From positions 3,162,001-3,226,000 of the forward strand of contig NZ_CP170547.1 in assembly GCF_042695135.1 (NCBI RefSeq): a stretch of 64,000 bases of DNA. The letters run 5' to 3'. How positions within the stretch are numbered: the first letter of the stretch is position 1; each line of letters opens with the position of its first letter. The notes under the pieces are model-generated. The model was not told the origin of the DNA. It did not search any database and saw only the letters and a list, made by a program, of their open reading frames with translations. A program made the translations under genes and the position numbers. The DNA comes from Epilithonimonas sp042695135 (lineage in GTDB: Bacteria > Bacteroidota > Bacteroidia > Flavobacteriales > Weeksellaceae). Below are positions 51,722 through 61,481 of this stretch, in pieces.

Positions 51722-52615
51722 ATGAACAAAAACATCGTTGTAATAGGAGCCGGAACTATGGGAAACGGAATTGCCCATACTTTTGCCCAAAGTGGCTTTG
51801 CCGTGAATCTGGTAGATGTGAAACCGGAAAATCTGGACAGAGCACTTAAAACGATTACCACAAATCTGGACAGAATCATCGCTAAAGGGAATCTGACAGA
51901 GGAACAAAAAACCGAAACACTTGGCAACATCAAAACGTTTACAGAACTGAAAGATGCCGTTTCCAACGCTGACCTCATTGTAGAAGCTGCAACGGAAAAT
52001 CTGGATCTTAAGCTGAAAATATTTGCGCAGATGGATGAGCTTTCGCCCGAAAACTGCATCCTGGCAACCAACACTTCTTCTATTTCGATTACTAAAATTG
52101 CTTCGGTAACAAAACGTCCGGAAAAAGTAATCGGAATGCATTTTATGAATCCGGTTCCGATTATGAAACTGGTTGAGATCATCAAAGGCTATTCAACGTC
52201 GAAAGAAACTTTTGATACGATTTTCGAAATGTCAAAAACTCTGGGAAAAGTGCCTGTGGAAGTGAATGATTATCCAGGATTTGTAGCCAACAGAATCCTG
52301 ATGCCAATGATCAACGAATCTATCGAAACGCTTTATAACGGCGTTGCAGGTGTGGAAGAAATCGACACGGTGATGAAACTTGGGATGGCGCATCCAATGG
52401 GACCTTTGCAGCTGGCAGATTTTATCGGACTGGATGTTTGTCTGGCAATACTAAACGTGATGTACGATGGTTTCAAGAATCCGAAATATGCACCAAATCC
52501 GTTACTTGTAAATATGGTAATGGCTGGCAAAAAAGGGGTGAAATCCGGTGAAGGCTTCTACGATTATTCTGAAAGTAAAAAAGCGGAAAAGGTTGCAAAA
52601 CAGTTTTTGAAATAA
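51722..52615 (+). CDS. 3-hydroxybutyryl-CoA dehydrogenase
   Basis: A 297-residue NAD-dependent dehydrogenase of the 3-hydroxyacyl-CoA family. NAD site VVIGAGTMGNGIAHTFAQSG near the start; VEAATENLDLKLKIF; the catalytic His in GMHFMNPVPIM; and FVANRILMPM, GVKSGEGFYDY toward the end. Converts 3-hydroxybutyryl-CoA to acetoacetyl-CoA in beta-oxidation or a butyrate-type route. The ATG at 51722 gives the proper N-terminus; the GTG further upstream is unlikely. Confidence 0.92.
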   Translation: MNKNIVVIGAGTMGNGIAHTFAQSGFAVNLVDVKPENLDRALKTITTNLDRIIAKGNLTEEQKTETLGNIKTFTELKDAVSNADLIVEAATENLDLKLKIFAQMDELSPENCILATNTSSISITKIASVTKRPEKVIGMHFMNPVPIMKLVEIIKGYSTSKETFDTIFEMSKTLGKVPVEVNDYPGFVANRILMPMINESIETLYNGVAGVEEIDTVMKLGMAHPMGPLQLADFIGLDVCLAILNVMYDGFKNPKYAPNPLLVNMVMAGKKGVKSGEGFYDYSESKKAEKVAKQFLK

Positions 52616-52645
52616 TTTTCCGGGAATAGCGAACTACAATTTTTT

Positions 52646-52680
52646 AACTTTGTCATTATTGATTTGACAAAGTTTTTTAT
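52646..52680 (+). terminator. Terminator after the 3-hydroxyacyl-CoA dehydrogenase gene
   Basis: AACTTTGTC (52646-52654) pairs with GACAAAGTT (52666-52674), followed by TTTTTATTTT. The left arm overlaps TAACTTTG (52645-52652), a -7-like box for the next gene. Confidence 0.75.
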
Positions 52681-52688
52681 TTTATATA

Positions 52689-54023
52689 ATGATATCCATA
52701 AAACTAACTCCGAAATACGAGAAAATCCTTCAGTTTTTTCTGATTGTTATTACTTATGTGATGATAATTCTCAGATTTCTGCTGAACGAAAAAGGACGCA
52801 CAAGCCCCGATTCTATAAGATATTTTCGGCAGGCAGATGTCTTTCCAATCATTGATAATACAAATGCGCCACTCGGATATCCTTTGTTTATTAAGTTTTT
52901 TACTTTTTTTGGAATTGATGAATTTTGGAGCAGTAAAGTGGTTGGAATCCTGGCTTACAGTTTTATTCTTTTTTTTGCTTACAGAAAACGGTTTTTCTTC
53001 AAGGAATTGTTGATCACTTCTGCACTTTTCAGTTTTGTGAGTATCTTTTCCTACACGATGAGTGAGGCTTTGACACTTCCTTTTATAGTTTTGTTTTTCT
53101 TTGCATCACATCGGATTTTGAAAAATAAAATTTCTTACCAAAAAGGAATTTTTTATTTGAGTTTATCATTAATTCTTTTGATTAATATCCGTTACAGTGT
53201 TTTGTTTCTATGTTTTGGATGTATTATATTTGGGTTGATCAATTTCCGTAAATTCTATTGGAAAAGCTTTGTTATTTCCGGGATGATTAGTATTATATTT
53301 TATGGATTGTACAAAGTTTTGTTCATCGATTATTTTAATGAAAATTATATCAATCAATTTTTAGAAATTGGTATGAAACCAACCTCTACTCTATTGATTG
53401 AGTTGTTTCAGGGATTGGCTACGACCTTTGATCCTTTTGTTCACATCGCAGATCCAAATGGTGGAATCATTAATTACGGAATCTACGGAATAGGTGTTTT
53501 GATGATCATCGCAATAGTCTTTCTTTTCATTAAAAGCAGACTTTCTGCAACGGAAAAATTTATACTGACAGTGTCTTTAGTTGGTATTATTTGCTCCTAT
53601 TTTATTCAGTATGTTTATTCGGTTAATGCAATTGATTATCGGTTATTAGCCCCTTTTTCCATTGGAATCTGGCTTGTGTTCTTCAGGAAATTATTTCAGA
53701 TCTTTGACAGTCTGGTTTATTCCATTGCATTTTTAAGTGTGATGACGGGATTTATATTCACTTGGTTATCAAAAGGTTATTATCTGGAAAACAGAAAGAT
53801 AATTTCCGAATATCTGGAGAAAGAAAATCTGAAAGATAAACCGTTGAAATTTTATCTAAATGCTGAGATTAATCCTGAGCACATTCAAATAGCTGAGCTA
53901 ATAAGTACTGTAAATCCGAAAGTTTATCTTACTTCTCAACCGAAAGATACCTTGCAGAGGAACGTTTTGACCAAGTATAAAGTAGAAAGCAAAATCCGTA
54001 TCAAAAAAAATAATTATCAATAA
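52689..54023 (+). CDS. Polytopic membrane protein, possible GT-C glycosyltransferase
   Basis: A 444-residue protein with about 11 membrane segments and a soluble C-terminal part (residues about 370-444). The first outside loop after TM1 carries SPDSIRYFRQAD, similar in place to the acidic loop of GT-C/ArnT-type glycosyltransferases, and NAPLGYPLFIKFF follows. Many such proteins build surface glycans using lipid-linked sugars. No named family is certain. It overlaps the terminator region of the previous gene. Confidence 0.6.
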   Translation: MISIKLTPKYEKILQFFLIVITYVMIILRFLLNEKGRTSPDSIRYFRQADVFPIIDNTNAPLGYPLFIKFFTFFGIDEFWSSKVVGILAYSFILFFAYRKRFFFKELLITSALFSFVSIFSYTMSEALTLPFIVLFFFASHRILKNKISYQKGIFYLSLSLILLINIRYSVLFLCFGCIIFGLINFRKFYWKSFVISGMISIIFYGLYKVLFIDYFNENYINQFLEIGMKPTSTLLIELFQGLATTFDPFVHIADPNGGIINYGIYGIGVLMIIAIVFLFIKSRLSATEKFILTVSLVGIICSYFIQYVYSVNAIDYRLLAPFSIGIWLVFFRKLFQIFDSLVYSIAFLSVMTGFIFTWLSKGYYLENRKIISEYLEKENLKDKPLKFYLNAEINPEHIQIAELISTVNPKVYLTSQPKDTLQRNVLTKYKVESKIRIKKNNYQ

Positions 54024-54042
54024 TAAATTTCGGGAATTTTTC

Positions 54043-54050
54043 TATCTTTG
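54043..54050 (+). promoter_or_regulatory. Putative -7 box for the small acidic protein gene
   Basis: TATCTTTG matches TANNTTTG, about 53 bases before the ATG at 54103. Confidence 0.45.
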
Positions 54051-54102
54051 AACCATAGAGTGATAGTCACAAATGCTCTGATTTATTTTAAAATTTTATA
54101 TT

Positions 54103-54345
54103 ATGAAATTACCTAAGTTTTTATTAGCCGACAATTCTGAATTTCCAGAAGATCTTTTTGTAGTTCACACAGAATATCCTCGTTTTATCCTTAACGTAGA
54201 AGAAGAGGATGTAGAATGGCTGGATGATTTGGAAGGAGACGATGAAGAAACTGTAGCAAACGAGGCTACGAAAGTTGTGGAAGAAGCCTTCAAATGGTGT
54301 GATGAAGAACTTGCAAAATACGACGACGAGGAAGACGAAGAATAA
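54103..54345 (+). CDS. Small strongly acidic protein (80 aa)
   Basis: An 80-residue cytoplasmic protein with very high Asp/Glu content (LNVEEEDVEWLDDLEGDDEE, ending KYDDEEDEE). Its start MKLPKFLLADNSEFPEDLFVVHTEYPRF is neutral and looks conserved in flavobacteria as far as I recall. Function unknown. Own promoter and strong terminator (54347-54378). Confidence 0.75.
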   Translation: MKLPKFLLADNSEFPEDLFVVHTEYPRFILNVEEEDVEWLDDLEGDDEETVANEATKVVEEAFKWCDEELAKYDDEEDEE

Positions 54346-54346
54346 T

Positions 54347-54378
54347 AAAAAAGGAACTCAAAACTGAGTTCCTTTTTT
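54347..54378. terminator. Bidirectional terminator between the acidic and META genes
   Basis: AAAAAAGGAACTCA (54347-54360) pairs perfectly with TGAGTTCCTTTTTT (54365-54378), loop AAAC. Confidence 0.85.
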
Positions 54379-54396
54379 TATGCTTTTAAATTTAGT

Positions 54397-54801
54397 TTAC
54401 TGTTGTTTGTTAAACTTCAGCAATAACAGATTGTCTTTGTAAAGTTCCAGAGTATTTTCTGTCACCACATACTTGTTGACTTCCTGCAGAACGCTGATAT
54501 AACTTGTTTCCGTTGTCATATTATTGCACATTTTTCTTGTAGAACCAATGTTTTTTGCAGAAAAATTACCTGCGGAAGTATCGATGACAGCATCCGAAAA
54601 ATAATTGTTGCAGCCTGCATTTCCGGAGATTCTGTTTTGTTCTATGATAAGTGTTGGCTTGTTTGTGATATCATCTGCCAAAACCCATTGTGTGCCTGTA
54701 ACTGGTGCCTGATTTTTACCGACTTTGGAAGCATTCCCAACTCTGCTTGTACAAGATGCAAATGATAGAACTAATATAGTGGTATAAAAAATATTTTTCA
54801 T
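54397..54801 (-). CDS. META-domain lipoprotein (HslJ-like)
   Basis: A 134-residue lipoprotein. The signal ends in FASC (Cys17). The META domain (about 35-134) includes TGTQWVLADDI, RISGNAGCNNYFSDAV, AKNIGSTRKMCNNM and TLELYKDNLLLLKF. The Cys pair in NAGCNNY and RKMCNNM is typical. Similar to HslJ of E. coli, linked to stress/novobiocin tolerance. Exact role is unclear. I chose the ATG at 54801 for the signal peptide. Confidence 0.85.
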   Translation of the reverse strand: MKNIFYTTILVLSFASCTSRVGNASKVGKNQAPVTGTQWVLADDITNKPTLIIEQNRISGNAGCNNYFSDAVIDTSAGNFSAKNIGSTRKMCNNMTTETSYISVLQEVNKYVVTENTLELYKDNLLLLKFNKQQ

Positions 54802-54942
54802 GCGATATAGATTACTAGCCAAAGATAAGATTTTCTTTTTAACATAATCTATTATCTCAACAAAAAAGGTAATCCAGAAACGGTATTAAAATGCCAATCA
54901 AATTAATAATGAATTAGTTACGATTTTTTAATTTTAAAAGCT

Positions 54943-54950
54943 TAATTTTG
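54943..54950 (+). promoter_or_regulatory. Putative -7 box for the J/KTSC gene
   Basis: TAATTTTG matches TANNTTTG, 53 bases before the ATG at 55004. Confidence 0.45.
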
Positions 54951-55003
54951 CACCCCGAAAATAGGAATAGAATACGACCTTAATAAATCAATAAAACCTA
55001 CTT

Positions 55004-55450
55004 ATGAAAAGAATTGGTGAACACAGAAAACTTCTTGGAGTTGACAAAACTGCAACTCTTAAAGATTTGAAAACCATTTACAGAAACACAATGAAGGATA
55101 CGCATCCGGATAAATTTGTAAATGATGAGGCCGGAAAACTGGAAGCTGAAGATAAAAGTAAATCCGTAATCGAAGCTTATCACTTTTTGGTAAGCATCCA
55201 CGAAGAAACACAAGAAAAATATAAAGAAGAATATACGGAAACGATCACAACGTCTATCATTACGGATTTCTATCTTGAAAAATCGATTTTGAAAGTTCAG
55301 CATTTGAACGGGAAAATGTTCGAATACATTGGTGTTCCAAGAAATATTTATATCAAAATGGTAAACTCAGATTCGCCAAGCCGTTTTGCAAGAAGACACA
55401 TCTATGGAAATTTCATCTACAGAAAGTCCGGCGAGGTAATGGCAGATTAA
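55004..55450 (+). CDS. J-domain plus KTSC-domain fusion protein
   Basis: A 148-residue protein. Residues about 5-65 form a J-domain with the HPD motif (DTHPDKF), which would stimulate a DnaK ATPase. Residues about 80-148 look like the KTSC domain (LKVQHLNGKMFEYIGVP, SRFARRHIYGNFIYRK), a module first described next to the lysyl-tRNA synthetase C-terminus. No Gly/Phe or zinc region follows, so it is a specialised J-protein. Function unknown. Confidence 0.75.
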   Translation: MKRIGEHRKLLGVDKTATLKDLKTIYRNTMKDTHPDKFVNDEAGKLEAEDKSKSVIEAYHFLVSIHEETQEKYKEEYTETITTSIITDFYLEKSILKVQHLNGKMFEYIGVPRNIYIKMVNSDSPSRFARRHIYGNFIYRKSGEVMAD

Positions 55451-55552
55451 TTTTTTTCGACATACAATATGAAGGCTTTCAGATTTTTCTGGAAGTTTTT
55501 TTGCTTAATTTTCAAATTTATAGATAGGTTTTCAACTTTTGAAATAGTTGCA

Positions 55553-55613
55553 CTCCTACGGAGCGCTCAATATGCTTAATGCTCAATATTACAATCATAT
55601 TACTCCTCTGGAG
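55553..55613. repeat. Palindromes CTCCTACGGAG and CTCCTCTGGAG
   Basis: Two 4-bp-stem palindromes at 55553-55563 and 55603-55613, of the same family as 16585-16650. ATGCTTAATGCTCAATAT separates them. Confidence 0.6.
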
Positions 55614-55621
55614 CATAAAAA

Positions 55622-55651
55622 AACTGCATCAATAAAAAATTGATGCGGTTT
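55622..55651 (-). terminator. Terminator of the RND efflux operon
   Basis: AACTGCATCAAT (55622-55633) pairs with ATTGATGCGGTTT (55639-55651, one G-U). It lies 23 bases after the RND stop. Confidence 0.75.
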
Positions 55652-55673
55652 CAGTATTAAATAATTGATTTTA

Positions 55674-58600
55674 TTAATCTATGTGTTTCGGCGTATAACC
55701 GTCTTCACTCAGTTCTTTATGTTCATAATCGGCTTTTATTTCAGCTTCATAATCGATTTTTTGTCCCATACTTGTTCCAAATAACCTGTTAAATAATCTG
55801 CTGAAGAATCTTATTGCGGATTCCATTAGAGAATAAACCACCGGTACGATAATCAAAGTCAGGAATAATGATGATGTCAGACCACCGATAATTACCCAAG
55901 CCAGACCGTTGTTCATCTCCGCTCCTGCTCCTTTTGCAATCGCAATCGGGATCATCCCGAAGATCATCGCAATCGTTGTCATCAAAATCGGACGAAGACG
56001 CGCGTGATTTGCCTGAACCAAAGCGTCGTGCGTGTTAGCGCCTGCTGCTTTTCTCATATTGGCAAAATCGACAATCATAATCGCATTCTTCGCGACGAGA
56101 CCAATCAACATAATCATACCAAGCATGGTAAAGATATTCAAAGAATTTCCTGTCAAAGCTAGAATTACCATTACCCCGATCAATGCCAGAGGAATTGAGA
56201 ATAATACCACAAACGGGTAAACAAAACTGTCGTAAAGCGAAACCATTACCAGATAAACCAATACAATGGCCGCCAACAAAGCAATTCCTAATGTACCGAA
56301 ACCTTCCGTCTGGTTTTCCATATCGCCACTCCAGATGTAGTTGACACCGGCTGGTTTTATTTTTTCGTTGTCCATAAACTGTGCAGACCATTCGTTTGCA
56401 ACATCTCCTACCGGACGACCTACCACTTTTGATTTTACTTTTACAGAAGGCGATTTGTCTCTACGTTCCAGCAAACTAGGTCCGGAACTCATATCAACAT
56501 TTGCAAACTGGCTCAATCTGATCTGCTCACCATTATTATTGGTAAACATCAGGTTTCTTACATCATCAATAGATTTTCTGTTGTTATCGGCGAAACGGAT
56601 ATTGATGTCATATTCATATTCTCCGGCTCTGTATTTTCCGTCTGTATTCCCGTTGAATGCCGTCTGCATCGCCTGTCCCACGCTTGAAAGATTCAGTCCT
56701 AAAGTTGCCATTTTATCGCGATCGATATTAACTCTTACTTCCGGATTTCCTGTATCGGTTGACAATTCTGCATCTACAGAACCAGGAACTTTTTTAAGCA
56801 AGCCTAAGATTCTTGTTGCTTCTTTGGTTGCTGTTGCATTATCCGGTGCAGTCACCACCATTTCGATTGGTGCATTGTCTGCTCCCATCAATCCGATTGG
56901 CGCCGTTTTGAACTCAACTCCGGTGAATTTTTCTGCTAATTCTCTTTTGAATTTTGCAGCGAGGATATCTGTACTTTCCGTTCTTTCAGATTTGTCAATT
57001 AGATTAACCTGAACCTCTGACTGATAAACAGTTGCCTGTGAAGCTCCAAAACCAGACGATTGCTGACCAACCGTTGTAATCAGATCAACAACGGACTTGT
57101 TTTCTCGAAGGTATTTTTCAACCTCTAGCGTTACCTGATTGGTTTTCTCAACCGTTGCATCTTTTGGTAATTCTATCTGAACGAGGAACTGTCCACGGTC
57201 CATCTTCGGGAAGAATTCTCCTCCGATAAATCCGAAGGCAACCAGCATAAATGAAGAAATCAAAATGATGAAGGTTACAACAACAGTCATTACTCTTCTT
57301 AATGTCGATTTAAGTGTCCATTCCAAAATTCCTGTGATCCAATGTGTGAACTTATCCAATTGTCTCTCGAACCAAAGAATGAATTTTTCGAATGGATTTT
57401 TCCCGGTTAAGTGTACCAACTTTCCAAATCTTGAAGATAACCAAGGAATAATTGTAAATGATGCCAATAATGAGAACATCGTTGCAATAACCACAGTCAC
57501 ACAGAATTGTGCTAGAATATCGGCAACCAACCCGGAACTCATCGCAATTGGTAAGAATACCACTACAATTACCAATGTAATTGCCGAAACGGTAAATCCA
57601 ATTTCTGATGCTCCGTCATAAGCCGCACGGATCCTGCTTTTCCCCATCTCCATATGTCGGTAAACGTTCTCCAATACAACGATCGCATCATCCACCAAAA
57701 TACCTACAACTAACGAAAGTCCTAATAAACTCATTAAGTTCAGCGTGTATCCCATCAAGTACATCCCGATCACTGTTGCAATCAACGATACCGGAATCGA
57801 AACCATTACGATAAATGCATTTCGGATATTATGAAGGAACAACAGCATTACAACTGCTACCAGTATCACCGCAAGGAATAAGTCAAAAATAACGTGATCC
57901 GCTGCTTCCAAAGTAAAGTCGGTACTGTCATCTACAATTTTTATTTTCAGACCCTGAACCTTGTAATTGCTTACAACCTGATCTACAGTTTTCTGTACAC
58001 TCTCCGAAACAGCTACTGCATTGGCATCAGACTGTTTTTTTACCTGCATCAAAATCGTTGGATTCTGATTGAATCTTGCTATTTTTTCTACATCTTTCTG
58101 TGTATCAAAAACCGTTGCAACATCAGAAAGTCTGATCTGTGCGCCATTTTTTGAAGATACCACAAGATTGTTCATTTCCTGGATCGATTTGTACTTCCCG
58201 GAAAGTCTGATTGTAGACTTGTTTGTTCTGGATTTCAAGCTACCAGTCGGGAAATCTAAGTTTGATGTTAGAATTGCCTGCTGGACATCTCCAATAGAAA
58301 GTCCGTAACCCTGCAATTTCTTATCATCAATACTCACCTGAATCTCTCTTTCCTGTCCACCAACAAGATCAACCTGAGCAACACCGTTGACACGGGAAAA
58401 GATCGGTTCAATCTTTTTATCCAATAAGTCGTAAAGCTCTTTATTATTAAGCTTATCACTTGAAAAACTCATCGTCATAATCGGAAGATCATCTAACGAG
58501 AATTTGTTAAGTGAAGGTGCATCTACATCATCAGGAAGATCTCCCAAAATGGCGTTTACTTTACGCTGGGCATCATTCAAAGCGTAGTTTACATCCGCAC

Positions 58601-58892
58601 CGGTATTCAGCTGAATCATAATTACGGAAAGACTTTCGTAAGAAGATGATTCTACTTTTTTCACGTTTTCCAAAGAACCAACGGCATCTTCGATTTTTCT
58701 GGTTACCGAAGTTTCTACCTCACTGGGCGAAGCTCCCGGATAAACCGTAGAAATCGTCACCATATTGGTTTCAAATTTCGGAATCAATTCGTACCCCATC
58801 ATAGAGTAACTCAACAAACCACCTAATGTGAGTATCGTAAACAGTACGATAACCAGCGATGGTCTTTTAATGGATATTTCTGCTAACTTCAT
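55674..58892 (-). CDS. RND-family multidrug efflux pump, inner-membrane subunit
   Basis: A 1072-residue AcrB-type transporter with 12 helices, two large periplasmic domains and the TM4 proton-relay pair in GILVDDAIVVLENV. Also YPGASPSEVETSVTRKIE near the N-terminus and FSIPLALIGVMVILALTG in TM10. The tail after the last helix is charged. Last gene of the tetR-tolC-MFP-RND operon (gap of 6 bases to the MFP gene). Exports hydrophobic drugs or lipids. Substrate unknown. Confidence 0.94.
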   Translation of the reverse strand: MKLAEISIKRPSLVIVLFTILTLGGLLSYSMMGYELIPKFETNMVTISTVYPGASPSEVETSVTRKIEDAVGSLENVKKVESSSYESLSVIMIQLNTGADVNYALNDAQRKVNAILGDLPDDVDAPSLNKFSLDDLPIMTMSFSSDKLNNKELYDLLDKKIEPIFSRVNGVAQVDLVGGQEREIQVSIDDKKLQGYGLSIGDVQQAILTSNLDFPTGSLKSRTNKSTIRLSGKYKSIQEMNNLVVSSKNGAQIRLSDVATVFDTQKDVEKIARFNQNPTILMQVKKQSDANAVAVSESVQKTVDQVVSNYKVQGLKIKIVDDSTDFTLEAADHVIFDLFLAVILVAVVMLLFLHNIRNAFIVMVSIPVSLIATVIGMYLMGYTLNLMSLLGLSLVVGILVDDAIVVLENVYRHMEMGKSRIRAAYDGASEIGFTVSAITLVIVVVFLPIAMSSGLVADILAQFCVTVVIATMFSLLASFTIIPWLSSRFGKLVHLTGKNPFEKFILWFERQLDKFTHWITGILEWTLKSTLRRVMTVVVTFIILISSFMLVAFGFIGGEFFPKMDRGQFLVQIELPKDATVEKTNQVTLEVEKYLRENKSVVDLITTVGQQSSGFGASQATVYQSEVQVNLIDKSERTESTDILAAKFKRELAEKFTGVEFKTAPIGLMGADNAPIEMVVTAPDNATATKEATRILGLLKKVPGSVDAELSTDTGNPEVRVNIDRDKMATLGLNLSSVGQAMQTAFNGNTDGKYRAGEYEYDINIRFADNNRKSIDDVRNLMFTNNNGEQIRLSQFANVDMSSGPSLLERRDKSPSVKVKSKVVGRPVGDVANEWSAQFMDNEKIKPAGVNYIWSGDMENQTEGFGTLGIALLAAIVLVYLVMVSLYDSFVYPFVVLFSIPLALIGVMVILALTGNSLNIFTMLGMIMLIGLVAKNAIMIVDFANMRKAAGANTHDALVQANHARLRPILMTTIAMIFGMIPIAIAKGAGAEMNNGLAWVIIGGLTSSLFLTLIIVPVVYSLMESAIRFFSRLFNRLFGTSMGQKIDYEAEIKADYEHKELSEDGYTPKHID

Positions 58893-58898
58893 ATAACT

Positions 58899-59960
58899 CT
58901 ACTTTACGATATTGATTTTTGAACCATTGTCCAGGTTGATCTGTCCACTTATAATCACTTGTTCTCCACCATTCAGCCCGCTGATGATCTGAACTTTGTC
59001 GCCGTAAACTTTCCCGGTTTTCACAGTAATCAGTTTTGCAGTTCCGTTGCTCACGATGAATAATTGACCAGAACTTACACCATTTACAAAAGCTTCTGCA
59101 GGCACTGTCAGCATATTCTGAGTTTCTGCACCGTGATTGGTTTTAAAGACAGCTGTTGCGTACATACCGGCTTTCAGGTTTCCTTTGTTCTGAACTTCGA
59201 TTTCAACCGGGAAGTTGAGAGAAGCATCACTTTTCGGAGCGATGAAAGTAATTCTGCCGGTAATTGATTCCCCGGACAACGCATTGACATTGATTGCTAC
59301 TTCCTGACCAATCTGGATTCTTCCAACCTGGCTTTCATCAACCAAAACAGATAATTTAAGCGTGTTGATATTAACAATTTCGAACAATGAAGTTCCCGTT
59401 GTAACAACTGCGCCCGGCTCCACCATCTTTTTGTTGATTGTTCCGCTGATACCTGCACGAACACTTGTATCGTTAATTTTCACACCCTGAGCTCTTAATG
59501 CAGACTGGGCATTTTTAAGCTGTAATCTGGAATTATCCAATTGTTGTTTCGTAACGCCTCCTGTTTTGAAGGCATTTTCATAACGTTGATTATCAATGAT
59601 CGCATTCTGCAAATTATTCTGAGCCTGAGTTACATCAACTTCGATAGCATCTCTTTTGATGGTTGCCAGCACTTGTCCTGCGCTTACTCTGGAGCCTTCT
59701 TTTACGAAAACGCTTACTACTCGTCCTGCAATATCAGCAGACTGATTGGTTTCCTGTTTCGGGATGAAAGTTCCGTTTGCAGTATAATCTGTATCAATAT
59801 TTTCTCTGCCAGCGGTGATTACATTCACATTGATCTTGTCAACCTGCTTTGCAACTTCTTTTACCTCTGTTTCCTGCTTCTTCTTGTTGTCGGCAATCTT
59901 GTAGGCAGCTAACCCGATAAGAACAGCCGCGACGATGATATATATTAAAGTTTTTTTCAT
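58899..59960 (-). CDS. Efflux pump membrane-fusion protein (HlyD/AcrA type)
   Basis: A 353-residue adaptor anchored by an N-terminal helix (MKKTLIYIIVAAVLIGLAAYK). Lipoyl/barrel-sandwich halves VSVFVKEGSRVSAGQVLATI and VRAGISGTINKKMVEPGAVV flank a short coiled coil. It bridges the RND pump and the TolC channel. I choose the ATG at 59960; the longer reading adds nine residues that do not look like a signal. Confidence 0.92.
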   Translation of the reverse strand: MKKTLIYIIVAAVLIGLAAYKIADNKKKQETEVKEVAKQVDKINVNVITAGRENIDTDYTANGTFIPKQETNQSADIAGRVVSVFVKEGSRVSAGQVLATIKRDAIEVDVTQAQNNLQNAIIDNQRYENAFKTGGVTKQQLDNSRLQLKNAQSALRAQGVKINDTSVRAGISGTINKKMVEPGAVVTTGTSLFEIVNINTLKLSVLVDESQVGRIQIGQEVAINVNALSGESITGRITFIAPKSDASLNFPVEIEVQNKGNLKAGMYATAVFKTNHGAETQNMLTVPAEAFVNGVSSGQLFIVSNGTAKLITVKTGKVYGDKVQIISGLNGGEQVIISGQINLDNGSKINIVK

Positions 59961-60016
59961 TTGATAAAATTTATTTTTTAATGACAAATGGAACCTAAAA
60001 AGATTTCATTTTTAGT

Positions 60017-61375
60017 TTATTTTAGATAAGTTTTAAGTTCTCCTTTTGATTTATAATACTGTACTTCTGCAATCTTATAATCCAGAATAGCGGTTGTGTA
60101 GTTGTTCTTAGCTTCCACCAAAGAGTTTTCTGCGTCCAACAGATCTGTAAGTGTTGCCAATCCGTATTGATAATTACTTTTTGTATCGGCTAGTACACTT
60201 TCTGCCAGTTCAACATTTGCTTTTTGATTTTCAATGGATGATAAGCTGTTTTCAATTTGAGATTTAGCATTTTGGTAGGCTTGATCCAATTCAAGTTTTT
60301 TGTCCTTGAGGTCAACTTCAAGTTTATCAATCTCAATTTGGTTTTGCTGCACTTTTGCTTTGGTTGCAAATCCGTTGAAAATTGGGATATTAACACCTAA
60401 ACCAATCGCAGAATAATCTGACCAGTACACACCACTCGATTTACCATTAGTCAAAGGGAATTTTGGACCCAATCCTTGCCAGTTGTAATTGGCGGTCAAA
60501 TTAACTGTTGGATAATATTTTGCTTCCGTAGCTTTTTTCTGATATTCAAGAAGTTCTTTATTTTTTAATAAAACTTTCACTTCCGTTCTGTTATCCGTAG
60601 TTATCGTATTTTCCAAAAGATGCGGCGTTACTTCCATATCTTCCTGCACAAGCTGAATCTTAGTTTCTATCGGCATTCCCATGTAAAACTTAAGCGCATT
60701 TTCTGCCTGTGCAATTCCGTTATTACTTTGTTTGATGCTGGTTTGGATATTTGTGAGATTTACATTCGTTCTGTCCAAATCAATTTTTTTAGACAATCCG
60801 TTTTCGAACAGACTTTTGATCACATTTCTTACTTTTTCTGTACTTGCATAGCTGCTTTCCAAAGTATTTTTCTTCTCCTGTGTTGTAAAAACCTGGAAAT
60901 AAGCATTTGAAACCCTTTCGATGATCATCTCATCCGTAAGATCTGCATTCAACTGATAGAATTCTTTTGTTGACTTCGCTGCTTTTAAACCAACAAAAAC
61001 CTGCTGATCAAAAATAGCCTGACTTAACTGAACACCTGCTCCCGCAATCCATTTTTGTCCAAATGCAACCATTTGGATTTGGCTAGGACCGCCACTAATT
61101 TGTCCAACATCTAGCGCACTCTGTTGTAAAATTGGATTGTAAGTAATATTTGCAGTTCCATTAATTTTAGGAAGAGCACCAGCTTTCGCTTCTAAAATTT
61201 TAGCATCTGCATTTGTGATATCCAGTTTTGCCTTCAGCGCATCGGACTTGTTCTGCAAAGCATACTCTATGGCTTGTTTCAGGGTAATGGTCTGCTGAGA
61301 ATACAATAAAGATCCCGTAACAGTCAAAATCCCTAAAGCCAGTTTTCTCCACTTTATCATTTTGTTGTTAATCAT
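60017..61375 (-). CDS. TolC-family outer-membrane efflux channel
   Basis: A 452-residue outer-membrane factor with signal peptide (KLALGILTVTGSLLYSQ). Two OEP repeats: TLKQAIEYALQNKSDALKAK at the start of the first, and a long coiled-coil (VDLKDKKLELDQAYQNAKSQIENSL) in the second. Second gene of the efflux operon, 107 bases after the tetR gene and 57 bases before the adaptor start. Confidence 0.93.
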   Translation of the reverse strand: MINNKMIKWRKLALGILTVTGSLLYSQQTITLKQAIEYALQNKSDALKAKLDITNADAKILEAKAGALPKINGTANITYNPILQQSALDVGQISGGPSQIQMVAFGQKWIAGAGVQLSQAIFDQQVFVGLKAAKSTKEFYQLNADLTDEMIIERVSNAYFQVFTTQEKKNTLESSYASTEKVRNVIKSLFENGLSKKIDLDRTNVNLTNIQTSIKQSNNGIAQAENALKFYMGMPIETKIQLVQEDMEVTPHLLENTITTDNRTEVKVLLKNKELLEYQKKATEAKYYPTVNLTANYNWQGLGPKFPLTNGKSSGVYWSDYSAIGLGVNIPIFNGFATKAKVQQNQIEIDKLEVDLKDKKLELDQAYQNAKSQIENSLSSIENQKANVELAESVLADTKSNYQYGLATLTDLLDAENSLVEAKNNYTTAILDYKIAEVQYYKSKGELKTYLK

Positions 61376-61481
61376 AGTTTAATTACTTCATTAAAATTTT
61401 TATAGTTCTTTTATTTTTTTTATCTACTCTAAGTGACGCTCCAGTTTTATAAATACTTTAAAATTTCTTAATTATTTTTAA

